Source of the DNA: Hirudinaria manillensis
Taxonomy: Eukaryota > Annelida > Clitellata > Hirudinida > Hirudinidae
Reading direction: 5' to 3'
DNA: 64,000 bases
NCBI GenBank assembly: GCA_034509925.1
Contig: CM067526.1
Span: 5,155,501 to 5,219,500, forward strand
The notes under the pieces were generated by a model that searched no databases, was not told the origin of the DNA, and was given only the letters and a program-made list of their open reading frames with translations. Both the position numbers and the translations under genes were made by a program. Position 1 is the first letter of the stretch; the number at the start of each line of letters is the position of its first letter. Positions 8,670 through 20,715 of the stretch are shown one piece after another.

Positions 8670-11596
8670 TTAAAAATGAATGACATTCATCATATCGTCT
8701 TCTTTTGATGGTTGACTGTTATCAGCAACCCACTCGGGCGAATATAACCTGGATTTTATCGGACGAACTTTTACTCTCATGGAGCCCAGGTTCTCAACCA
8801 AAGTTTCATCTCCAGTGTTCCTTTGGTAGGAGTTGGACAGAGTTCTGCTGTGGGATTTCCGAGTGGAGTTCTCCTTGTCGCGAGTTTTTAAGAGAATTTC
8901 GTCATCGGTGAGATATTCAGGCTTGCAATCTGTTACCTTGCGATGGTTATTTGGCAACTTTGTTCTGTCATTGTTCTCTTCTAATACGAAGTTGTTCCTT
9001 AATTTGGACGTGTCGTGTACCGACAACGGATGAGGTTTGAGTGTCTTGACTTCTCTGGAGACGTTAAAAGTCGGATTGCTGCCAGTTCCTCTGCCATCGG
9101 GAATGACTCTGTCATCTAAGCGGCTTTTATCGTCGAATGCGTCTCCATTTTGAAGGCGAACTTTTTTCTTTTGACTTTTCGGAGTCGCTTGCTGAGGAAA
9201 TGTGCTACGATCGAAGGAAACGCTTTTTTCGAATTCAGATCTTTTCCCGACTGGAACGTTCTTATCTTGAGATGTTTCGATTATTGGTGGCTGAATAGGC
9301 ACGAAGATGTGGGGGTAGTTGAGCGGCTGATTTGCTGGAGTCGAGTGGATGATGGTGGAAGAAGGAATAGTCAGATTGTACTTCTGCTGTAAACATTCAG
9401 AACAACAATTGTTGACAACTTGAAACAGTTCGTAAATGAATTTTTTGTGAAAAATGTTTCTGAAAATATTATGAATCACATCACGGTTTGATTAATAATA
9501 TTATTAATAATGTCACAATGTTAAATCATTTGTTAATTTACTATAAATTATAATTATAATAATAAAAATTAATAAGATTATAATTATTATAATTGCAATA
9601 ATTACTAAATGGCCTTTCTATGTTGTTGATGTTTTAGGAACAGTACGAAGGCAGCGCTTGTTTTTAAAGACATTCCTCGCATACGTGAAGAAATGCTCAC
9701 TCAATGATTCATTCATCCCGTAAATTTTGTAAATTCCAGAAGGTGAATTTATGGGGTCGTTGTTGGTAGAAAAATATTTCAAGTGTTAGTCGAATGTTGC
9801 CCTAATTTGATTTTTTTTTTCGTGTATCTTGAATAATGGCGCCCATTTAAACTCAGCTCAAAGTTATTTACCGAAATTCCACGGAATAAAAACATCCAAA
9901 AATGTCCTCCACGATGTGACTCACAACTTGTAATCATTATCATCATGTCTCCATTCAGATATCTGATTCTCTGACTTGGATTCACTCACCCATCAACATC
10001 ATCATCATCATCATCAGCATTTCTCCTCCACCTGCTCAATCAATCATTTTTAACTGTAACTCTCGAGTTCACGAGACTCTGTCCTTCTCATTCTCTTGGT
10101 GCATTCGAATCGTTTGATTTCCGACTAACCGATTATTCAAAATTATTCAAAATTAACCGATTATTCAAAATGACAACCGCCATTGTTAGAAAATTTTAAA
10201 CATTTATACATCCACGTTTGCATATTTTACTTGTAAATTTTTTTAAAAAACGTTTCTTTGTTTTAGTTTGTTAACCTGGCAGAGGGTCTGTGGAAGTTTG
10301 TTTTTCTGAGCGAGTATTCTGTAAGCATTGAGACAAAGAAGGAAGCAGACGAGGACGATGCAGAAACCAAATCCAAGCAGAATTCCTCCCCAGATGACGT
10401 ACGCCCTGAGAAAATCAAAATGAACTTTTAAAATTCACAACTTCAATCGAATGATTGAATACCATTTTGAGAGTTAAAAAGAAATATGCTTATAAGCGGA
10501 AATAAATGATATTTCAGGGACACGGATATAACTAGCTCAGAGAAATTGAACGCAGAATTCGAAATTTAATTTATTTTTAACTTATTTTGATGGGCTTCAT
10601 TGATGCTCTGACGGCATATAAATTGCTATTATTATTTTTTTTATTTTATTATTATTATAATTGTTGTTGTTGTTCAAGTTATCATGTTTGATAATACCTT
10701 TTTAATGGCTAGAATGATTACTTAATGTTGTTGTGAGTGAAAGTTTATAAATAAACGTTTATCAATCTGATAAAAATCAAAACACAAAGCTTCTTGGAAT
10801 TCTTGGAGGAGAGATAATCAACTCTCAATCAACTCTCTCAATGGAGACTATTTCAAAACTTTATTTAGATTTTTTTTTTAAAGATAGTTCTGTTCAACTT
10901 GTCACTTACTGTCCAAATGGACACTGATGACGTATTTTTGATGCATCATTTATCAAAGATCTCGAAATATTTCTCTTCAAAACTCGACCAACGAATTGAA
11001 AACAAAAATGCAGTAATTTATATTCATTAACGAGAGTCCATTTATGAAGTAAATGCAAGTAAAGTTGGAGAATTCTTTAATCCATTAAAAAAAAAAAAAT
11101 TGCTGTAATTTTCAAATCCCATGTTTTCAATTTACAATACCAGGAAAACTGCCTCTCGCGTTTCTTTACTGATTGCTGGCAGCGCCTGAACGCATTGCTC
11201 GGTATGATGGAACAACAAGAACAAATAAACAAAACCAAACGAGTGCATATTAATTATATTGCGTGACATTCAATGGAATTCTCAGATGAAAAGTTCAAGG
11301 TCACTAGTGATTTCTTAGAAAGAGGGAGAGCTATCGTTCAGACGGTAGTAACTATTTGTTCAGATTGACTGGATGTTATGAAATTATTGCGCACTTTAAT
11401 TATTTATTTATTTTATTTATTTTTTTTATTATTCGTCATCGACTCACCTGCCCTTGTGTTTACTTATGACCATGAGTATCATGCCTATGAAGAGGATCAG
11501 GATGGCCACCCAGAACATGCCACACACGATGCTCCTCGGTGCCCTCCAGTTCTCTCTCAGGAAAAAACCCCTCTTCCAGGAAATCATAATCTTTTC
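8670..11596 (-). CDS. Unidentified protein with two membrane segments and a long basic/polar tail
   Basis: Three exons join in phase: 11448-11596, 10276-10405 and 8670-9386 (stop). If translation starts at the ATG at 11587 the product is 328 aa. Residues 1-46 contain a short basic segment and a first hydrophobic helix (GMFWVAILILFIGMILMVI). The second exon gives another (WGGILLGFGFCIVLVCFLLCL) followed by a Gln/Lys-rich turn. The last exon, 238 residues, has no hydrophobic segment. It starts Pro/Ile-rich, then is charged with many Lys, Arg, Asp and Ser, and is probably disordered and cytosolic. I do not recognise the family. The 5' exon also has a good acceptor (TTAAGAACAG) just before the ATG codon, so an upstream coding exon is possible. 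Splice sites are canonical and exon base composition is richer in GC than the flanks, which supports a real gene. Confidence 0.7.
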
Positions 11597-13439
11597 CTGT
11601 TCTTAATTAATTTACCAGTAAATGAATTAGTTTAGGTACATATATATATATTCTTACTATTAGGTTTTTATCGCTACCATCGATGTTATTATTAAAATTA
11701 TATTAATAAATATAATAATCTTCATTATTATTATTTATTATCAGTTACCAAAGGCAAATTAAAAAACAAAGTTAAAACAAGTTTAAAATAATCATTTTCA
11801 CAGTATAAACATTCCAGTGTTTATGTAATTGTTAAAAAGTTTCAATAATCTTGTTTATTAATTCCTCAAATGGTTATCTTTAATCCCTGAGTAGTTGATC
11901 GTCAGCGAGCATTTTTTTTGCTAACTTATGTTTTCCAAGGCATGCACGGAAACTACCGTGAATTGAGCAATCGAAATCTGTTATGATTTCCAGGGCCAGT
12001 CTGTTTAGCGGAAGCTTGCGCTTCCTTAAGACTGACCCTATGAGTTTATTTTGTATTTTAAGTTTCATTTGTTTCGTTTGTGTACATAACTAACATAACT
12101 CATAAACTCAAAAAAAAAAAAATCTAACTGGTTGCAACTATGAAAAAAAAAAATCTCAAAGCGCGATTATTAAGCAACTTGTGGAACTTGTTTGAATTCC
12201 ACTTGTTCTTCCATTACAAAAATTAATCGCTTAATTTGTGATGCATTTGTGATGCTTTCGGGTCACACAACACCAGGACGAAACACAAATTGAAGTATAA
12301 TCAAACTCAGAACCAACCGAGCTCAGGACAGAAGCATCCATAAAATAATTTTCTCTGAAGACATCGTCGCAATTAGTGATTTTAAAGCCACGTGTAAGAT
12401 TCAAAACTTCGACAACGATTTCAACACCTGGACCCACTGGAAAACTTACAGACTCAGCAGAAGTTGCTGCTTGCTGCTCCCTGGTTGCATCCTTTTTTTC
12501 ATTCTCGTCATCTCCTCAATCTCCATCATCATCATCATAACCACCTTAATCATCTCCGACATCATCATCATCATCACTACCTTAATCTTCAACATCAGAA
12601 GTAATTGCGGCCAGGTGGCGGCGCAATTTAAGTCAAATAAATAACTCAAGAAATCAAGTTTAACCTTCTGACCTTTAATGTTGCAGCATCAATGGAAGTG
12701 TTTCATTCAATCCTATTTCTCAAGAGAGATACTTACTCAGATAGAAACATTTTTGACTCAATTGGTTGTAAGAAAGATTGTGATGATGGAAAATAAGAGA
12801 CCAGATGCTATTTAATTATGAAAAATAAAACTTTGCGTGTTCCAACACCATAGTGTTTCCATTAAAAGATGCCCTCAGAACTTATAAATTCTACAAAATT
12901 TTTACGTCTTTGTTAACTGAAACATGAGGTGAGAGAAAATGTCTTCTGCAAATATGTCTGGTCCTTATAAATCTTTATTTTTAATATAATAATAATAACT
13001 TGTCTCGATTAAAAATAAAAAACTTCATTAATTTCATTATGTTGAGCCCAATGAAACGGCTTTGAAGATGCTACATATCTATGGAGGGCATAGAGTCAAA
13101 TTTTACAAGTAACCTTCCAAAGTTACTACTAATTTATGGAGTTGGTCATACCATCTTTTTTTTGCAAAGGCCTAAAGTTCCATGGAGAATTTCCATAGAA
13201 AACACTTCAAAACGAATGATAATTATTACTATTAATTTAATATTTAATTTACAGAATACATTTTTTTGTAACCAACAACAACAACAACAACAACAACAAT
13301 TACAATTTTAAATGAAAAGAACAGTCAATGAAACAAGTAAATCTGCGACAAAACATTAGACTTAAGAATGACAAGCAGGCTGTCTTTATTTTATTTATTT
13401 ATTTACAAACAAATAAATCAAAATTTGCTGAAAATTAAT
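11597..13439. other. Spacer with low-complexity DNA
   Basis: Apart from the candidate exon at 12231-12510 it contains AT-rich DNA, ATC/ATG triplet runs near 12523-12582 and a (CAA)n run at 13278-13301. A 62-codon minus-strand frame at 11880-12068 has no recognisable feature. Confidence 0.5.
12231..12510 (-). CDS. Possible extra exon, unidentified
   Basis: An open stretch of about 95 codons on the minus strand has non-repetitive, protein-like composition (PGVEIVVEVLNLTRGFKI and then several Cys) with an acceptor-like TTTCCAG before it. A donor-like GT follows near its end. It could be a 5' exon of the two-membrane-segment gene or chance. No phase link to 11596 could be proven. Confidence 0.25.
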
Positions 13440-16400
13440 TCAGGTGGTCAGCTTCGAAGGAATTAAACCCGCTTGCATTGAAGTTGGTAAGGAATTCGCA
13501 GTCAATGATAATGATGACGACGACGATGACGTCTGAAAGACTCCCGACGACGACGATGATGATAATGATACAGACGGTGCCTGAAATATTCCCGACGATA
13601 ACATGGACGGTGCCTGAAATATTTCTGCCGGAGTCGACATGCAAGTGGAGAGCTGAGCGGCAATATCGGCAAATTTTGAAGCATAATCGAGACTACTTTC
13701 GTTAATGAAACTCTGCAAATCCACCTGAGAAATTAAATGTTCATTTATTTTTTTTTATAATTAATTCCGTTAACACGTCTCCACTATCGTTAGACACGTT
13801 GCTACTTATGTGTATTTATGCCTCCGAAGGGCACAACGGAGCTCGACTTTTCCTCGAAATTGTCCGAGAATTTGTAAAACGTTAAACGAATTAAACTGAA
13901 TTAAATTGAATAAAACCGAATTAAACTCGCAATCTTCATCTCAAAAAAAAAAACAAACAACTTCCTCGAACTCACGTCAAACTTGCCGAGGGCATTCGAA
14001 TCCCTGGAAGACTCTGACATGAAGAAGTGATGGACGACACCGGGAGGATGAACCGACGACGCGTTGGAGGATACGTCCTGCAGGAGGTTCGATAGACTCA
14101 AGTCCTGCAAACAAAATCACACGTCAATAATTAATGACAATAAACCAATAATAAAGATTCGAATGGAACAGGTTGTTAATATCAATATTATTAACAACAA
14201 TTAATATCAATATTAACAACAACAACAGCAGCAACATCAGAGGCCCTAACAAGTGCAATTTTCTTTAAAATTTCACAATAAAAAGTAAAAAAAAAACAGT
14301 TTAGGAGTTTATAATAGTAAGGATTCATTAATCCAAAGTTTCTGTCACCAAGCCTGGAATTATTATTATTATTATTATTACTATTATTATAATAGTCACC
14401 ATAGCAACAAAACAACCGCCCGACCTCGTTGTGAAGCCATTGTTCCTCCATCGACGTTTGCTTGTGGAGAGAAGCCTCGACGTTCCTGCCGACGTCGTTC
14501 GCGCACGACTCGATGGAGCGCGACGTCGCGTCGAACGGCTTTCCTTCGACGGGTTTTCGATCCGTCGAGATGTCGTTGGAAGTCGAGTCGTCGAAGATCT
14601 TGTCCGCCAGGAACACGTCCGTCCCGGTGATGACCTGGTGCAAGTCGACAATTGATTAACTAATTGATAAATTCATTGATTAATAAATTATTTAATTAAT
14701 ATTATAGTCATAAATTAACTGGCAAATTGATCGCAACAGTCGTAATAACGAGCGTTTAAATCGTTAAGAATTGCAGAAGTTTGCAATTTACCTTTGAAAT
14801 GGTGGATGGTTGGCAAGCAGTCGTTATTGGTAATTTTGCAGTCACTAAAAACAATTGAAATTTAATTTGAAATTAAAATGCATAATAATAATAATAATAA
14901 TAATAAGTCTCATTAAAACTAATATCATTTTTATATCTCTAATGATATTTAATAGGTTACAATCACATTAAGTTTTTGAAAATAATTACAAATATGATTA
15001 TTAGTTTAATTAGGTTATTAATCGTTAAGTTGATCAGAGCTGACCAGGATTGTTTGTCTTGTTAAGGGTGATGGGAATTATTCTCCTCACTGAAGGCTTC
15101 AGCTCACTGGGCTCCATTGTGATGAGGGAAGGTTTTGATGATGATGACGACGATGATGATGATAATGATGTCAGTGGTGCTGATGATAATGAAGGAGATA
15201 TGACAAGAGGTAGTGAACTGGATGATGAGGCCGTTGACAGCAGTGGTGGTCCAGCATGCAACATTATCTGAAATATAACCATCAATGATGATGAAGACAT
15301 TGATAATGTCATGATGATGATGATGATGATGATATGAATTATTTAATGATGATCCAAAGAAGTTGATACCAGATCATTCAAGCTAGAAAATCCCATCAAG
15401 GAGGCATTCGAGCTGCCGAGAATGATTTCTTGTCCACCGAGGTGATTCTGCCAATGAAAAGTAGGCAACGAAACATTATAAAAGCTTGTAAAACATGGGG
15501 CATTCGACTTTATTTTATGAGGAGCCACAATTTTGGTGATCATTTGGTGACCCTTTGAAGTCAATTGTTGCTGTTGTTTGCCAAGGAAGTTTGCAATTGA
15601 CTGAATTCCTAAAGGTATTTTGGACGTTCATATTATTTTTGTGTCACAGAGTCCAGAGTAAAAAGGAGGTAAATGTCTAAATTCCAGTATTTTTTTATTA
15701 ATAACATAGGTTTTAAAAAAAAATTGGTCTTGATCCCAATTGGTTTGCACACTGCACACTAGTTGCCATTGTACAAACTGCTTTCTATTTATTACTTAAC
15801 TTAACAGGTGTTATTTTGTTAACTAAGTAGGTGTTATTGTTATCTCGTGAAATATTTTCAAATATTCGCGTGCTTTTTCCTCTGCGTGCGTTGCAACTGC
15901 CATAACTCACGATTTGAACTCACGGAGCTGTTGAAGTTCTTAAAGCAGGTGCAACAAAGGTACCTTTCGAGAATTATCACTACTCATATCAGCTGATATC
16001 ATTCATCATGAACCAATTCACTGCCATTCACTACCACGCACCTTATAAATCAAATGGCACTACTATCAAAACTCGAGCGATACATCAAAGAGACAAACAG
16101 ACACCTTATTTGCTGCACTATGAGAACAGCTAATAATAAAAAATAATAAGAAGATAAATTCCAAACAATTCTCCATTCAATTCCTCAATAAGATTTTTCC
16201 TTTGGAATATTGTTGGGTCGCATAAAATTTTAGGACTTTTCAGAATTTTGAAGACCCCATTCATTTTACAACATTACATTAAGTAATGTGACCACTTTGT
16301 CAATTGAATGATCCTGATTAAAAATAGAAAAGAAGAAATCTAACATTGATTTTTGGCACTAGGGGTCTCTGCACATTCAGGGGAATCTTCTGAACCGTTT

Positions 16401-18468
16401 TCTTTCTCGATCTTCGAGAAATAAACATTTCCGGCTTTTTCTAATTTCGAAAATAAATAAAAATTAAAGTCCATGTAATAAATTTCGGGCATGACAAAAG
16501 CTGTTTCAAATGTACCTGAAAAATGGGCATTTGCTGTAGAAGGTCCTGATCCATGATCCTCTTCTCGCTGTTTTTCGTCATCTGAGACGGGATTCTCGGC
16601 GGGATGCTGTCGGGAACTCTGAAGACTTCGCCGGCGCCGACGTTGGCATTCGACGTACACTTTATTTCTTTTGGCTTTGCTTCTTTGCTCTTCTGGAAAT
16701 GTTTGAATTTTGTCAAGAAATCAACAACGTATATAAAGATACGTCGAGGAAATCCTCCGAACCTGGTCAGAAGATGAATAATATTCTGTGAAAGCAATTT
16801 CCATGAGTCGTCTCATTCGTGAATTGATGAAAGGACTTTTCAAGGGAGATGTTTTAGGATGTACGGAATTTACGTTCGTTTCTCCCGTCCCTTCCTTGGG
16901 ACTTTCCTCTCCGGCAGCGTCCGAAAAGTGGAGGTCCGTCGGTTCCAACCAATCGTATTCGAACCTTATGACTTCGGGAAAACCGAGCAGGATCAACAAT
17001 TTGGCGATGGTCATTTGGACTCCTGAAACTTCGTCCAGACCTTCAGTCAAGAGCTTCCTGCTCGACTCGTCTGCCTCTCCGGTCCTCGTGCACTCCTTCT
17101 CGTAACATCGCTTGTCGATCGTATTTGCGGCTCTCGGCTTCTTGTCCGATTCGTCTTCGTCGTCGACCTCCATGTGAATTCCATCGTCGTTGTCGTCGTC
17201 GTCATCCTCGTTGCTGTCGCTTTGTTTGTGATTGAGGAATGAAGTTTCCACTGGTGGATCGGGCTGGGCCGGATTGGGACAACCGAGGCCCGACTTGTTT
17301 TCAGTTTGTGGGTTCACATCGGGCACTCGTTGGACGTCAGTTTTGGTTCTGTTGATTTTTGGGTGAGTATCGGAGGAAATGTCTTGGCTAAGCCTCACGT
17401 TAGGAGGAAGATGAAATCTAAGCTTTGTTTTGCTTTCACCTTCTGCTTTTTCTAGAGTCCACTTTTGCTGGAGAAAATTAATAATGTTTGCAACTGAATG
17501 AGTAACTTGTGCCAAAACTAAAATCCTTGGATTTTGAGACAGGCCCTGAACAAAACTCCATGACTTGTTGTTTTTGGGCAGAATTTCAACATTCATCTTC
17601 TTTGGTAGTATGGCTTTTGATGGACATAAAGATTCAGCATGTTGAAATTTCTTGGCTTTGCACATCGGGGCCTTCAGAACAAGCTTTTTACCTTTTAATT
17701 TAAGTACAGTACTTCCCTTATGCACAAGTTCGTTCAGTTTTTGTCCTAATTTATCGTCAAATTTTGCAACAATTTTCTTTCTAATCTCAGCATAGCACAA
17801 AACTCCGAGGAGTTCGATCGTTTGCTTCTTCATCTCGTCAGAGGAGGACTGGTGAATGAAAGGCGAGATTTTGTGCCACGTCCTGTAGTAAAAGTGCCGA
17901 ATCTGGTCTTTGCTCTTGAAGTTGCAGTCGACGTCTCTTTTCTTCTGCTTGTGGATCATGAAATTCTGAATCGCATCGAAATCTTTGCCGTGCTGGATTA
18001 AAACGTTAAGTTAAGCATTAATTAATATTTAAATTATGCCAAAATTATAAGGTAACCCACTGAGTGTGGTAGCAGGTCATAAATAAACTAACTTCGAGGA
18101 GAGCATCAAAGAAGATACTTTTGTCGAGGCAACCCCACAAAACTCGCTTCTTTGTTAAAATGTCTGCAACCACATCTGCTGCTGGTTTGTCTTCTTTTGC
18201 TGAACAAATATATATTATAACAATGTAATAAATAAATAAATATGAATATGAATGGTTCATCTGGAACAGCAATATTAACAGGTCAGGTTAGACATGGCAA
18301 TGTTATTGGGAATGGTAATGAGCAATAATAGAAACAGCTACCACATTGTTTTTTCAAGGAAGGGGATGACTCAAATTCTTTCTTTGGTTTGACGGACCTC
18401 CTCGAACGAGTCGTTCTCTTGGGAATGTCGTCGGACGCCGTTTTAATATTGCAGTCGGATTCTGTCCC
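13440..18468 (-). CDS. CRAMP1: Cramped chromatin regulator homologue (CRAMP1), ten exons, first exon not found
   Basis: SANT-type nuclear factor; Cramped is a Polycomb-linked protein in fly and a linker-histone gene regulator in vertebrates. Exons, all in phase: 18342-18468, 18093-18199, 16763-17992, 16516-16692, 15370-15447, 15045-15267, 14792-14844, 14425-14634, 13976-14104, 13440-13724 (stop); 872 residues visible. The SANT segment spans exons 2-3 (DKSIFFDALLEHGKDFDAIQ, then QIRHFYYRTWHKI). The Cramped-specific block follows, with LLGVLCYAEIRKKI, KLNELVHKGSTVLKLKGK and SWSFVQGLSQNPRI. After that come an acidic DEDDDDDND run and a long disordered region. The C-terminus has the conserved DLQSFINESSLDYASKFADI. 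Several late exons contain Ser homopolymers. No start codon is in frame in exon 1, which begins after an acceptor, so a short 5' exon must lie above 18468. Confidence 0.93.
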
Positions 18469-20576
18469 CTGAAGTGAGGTCGGAGTTCATTTATTAAAAG
18501 TTAACTAGTTAACAAACAACTACGATGCAAGCTTGACTCATTGAACTAAAATATATAGTGAACAAGAAAATTATGTAGATGAAACATCGAGTAATAATGA
18601 GAATAGTTATAAGATTTGGGAACAATATTTTGGAGGAGTGGAATGTAAAATGCCATGACCCTGACTTTTACTCAGAAGATTGAATCTGTCGGCCTCTTAA
18701 AAAAAAAATAATGCAGCTGGATTGTAAATCTTTGTGATTGATGCTATTTATGTGAGCTTTAAAGGTGTGTTTATTGTTAACAATGGCAGGTCATGGAAAT
18801 TCCCTATTGATTAGTGACAATGGAATTGTTTTAGGTGTGGTGCTATTCTATGTCCTTATTTGAAGCCCAGTCATTTATCAGAGGCCTTTCACAGCTATCA
18901 TATGTTTTTACAGACAACAATATTGGGAGTTTGCAAAAATTCAGTTTGCTTTAATGTAGTACATAAATTATGGTCACCAAGAGATGTCTTTACGTCGTCA
19001 TTTAAGTACACAGAAAAGATTCAAAAGCATTCGTTTAAACAATGTAAATATGCCACAATTGCATTACAAAATTAGACGCACTTTTTCATCATGGCCGTTC
19101 CTAGGAACATTGTTGCAATGTTTTTCTTCGCAATCTACTGTTTGTTGGGCCATGCTCAAGTTTAGTATTATTTCTTTAAACGAAATTGGGATCCCAAGGT
19201 AAGTTCGAGAAGACACTCTTAAAGTAGAGTCCTGTTTATGTTTTAGGAACAAACTTTGACTTAATTCAATTATATCCTTTCTTTCCGTCCATGATCTGAA
19301 AAATAACTTCTAGATGCATACAAACTATCAAAACAAACGAATCGCTGATCAAAACAAAACACAATGAATGTAAGGCAACAAATAGCGATGTGTCGAATTA
19401 TTTAGTCAATTTTAATCCATTGCTACTTTTTTAATTAGGTTTTTTAGGTTTATAAAAGGCTATTTAAAACTATTTTTTTATTTTATAATCTTTTAAACAA
19501 GTCAAAGTAGCAAAACTAAACACTTCAACGCCGGATTTTTTTGAAAGAGATCCTGCCAGTCAAAAAGAACACTAATATTCATGAGTTAAGCGTTAATAGT
19601 TAAAAGTTAAAAGTTTTTCTGTACTGTTCACGACAACCACAGAATTTGGCGGTTGTTTTAACTACATTTATGCTCAGTCGTCAGCACAGGTAACAACTTT
19701 GAAAACTACGATACCATTGCTTGTGATAATTCAAAACATTAATTGTTATTTCTAATAATATTTTTCACATATAATTTCGGTAAAAATGATGCATAAAGCT
19801 ATTAAATTGGTTAACAGTGTTCAAACCAATCCTTCGTACCCTAGCAAGACCTTTTATGATTTGGCAAACAAATTCCTCAAATATCTTGAAAGTCTTCTCC
19901 AGAGTTTACAACTAAATTTTAATTTAATTATAATTTAACATTCTTTAAACATAAAAAGATGACTTATTGTTTACAAGGTTCCCGAAATGTCAACCCATTA
20001 ATTGTAATTGTGCTTTAAGAGCATAAAAATTGATTGAAATTTGTTAACGTTGTATTTCTTGCATAGAGAGCAACCATCATCAGAGAATTCCTTAAAACCC
20101 CTCTCCCAAGATAATCTAAAAATAGACCCAACATGGTAGGAACAGACAAATGTTTTTAATTTTCCTGAAAAACAAGTTATTTGCAAGGAAACGAGACTAA
20201 TTCCATCGGCTCTCCCTGAAATCCCGAATTTCAAGCATCTTAATTAGCAACGTTATTATTTTTATTTATTCATTATTATCGTCTGATTCCCAAAACATGA
20301 ATCTTGTTTTTACTTTATAACTTGCTCCATAGCATCTCATGAATATTCAAAAATTCTTAATAATATTATTAATTATTTTGATAATTGTGATCCATTATTT
20401 TCCAGCATTTGAGTTGATGAGATTGTATAATGCTTATAATTGCAATATAACTAATACTTCAAACAACTGCAACGAAATCTACGCGAGCCACGAGTTATTA
20501 TCCGCTTTCGGTTTCTATTACATTAAATTCCAGTAATTTTGATTACTCGTGGCGCTTCATTATTGCTATTTATTAT

Positions 20577-20580
20577 TTAA

Positions 20581-20611
<31 letters not shown>

Positions 20612-20645
20612 GATTATTATGATTATGATTATTATGATTATTATG

Positions 20646-20715
<70 letters not shown>
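20577..20715. repeat. (ATT)n microsatellite
   Basis: About 140 bp of nearly pure TTA/ATT with a few GATT variants near its left side. It reads as poly-Asn on the minus strand, which is not evidence of coding. Confidence 0.95.

Noticed and set aside
11880-12068. 62-codon minus-strand frame, considered as a decayed mobile-element piece
   Set aside because: It is too short, has no family motif and no repeat at its ends.
14191-14643. 150-codon minus-strand frame with a poly-Asn run
   Set aside because: Only 14425-14634 is a real CRAMP1 exon; the rest reads through an intron microsatellite.
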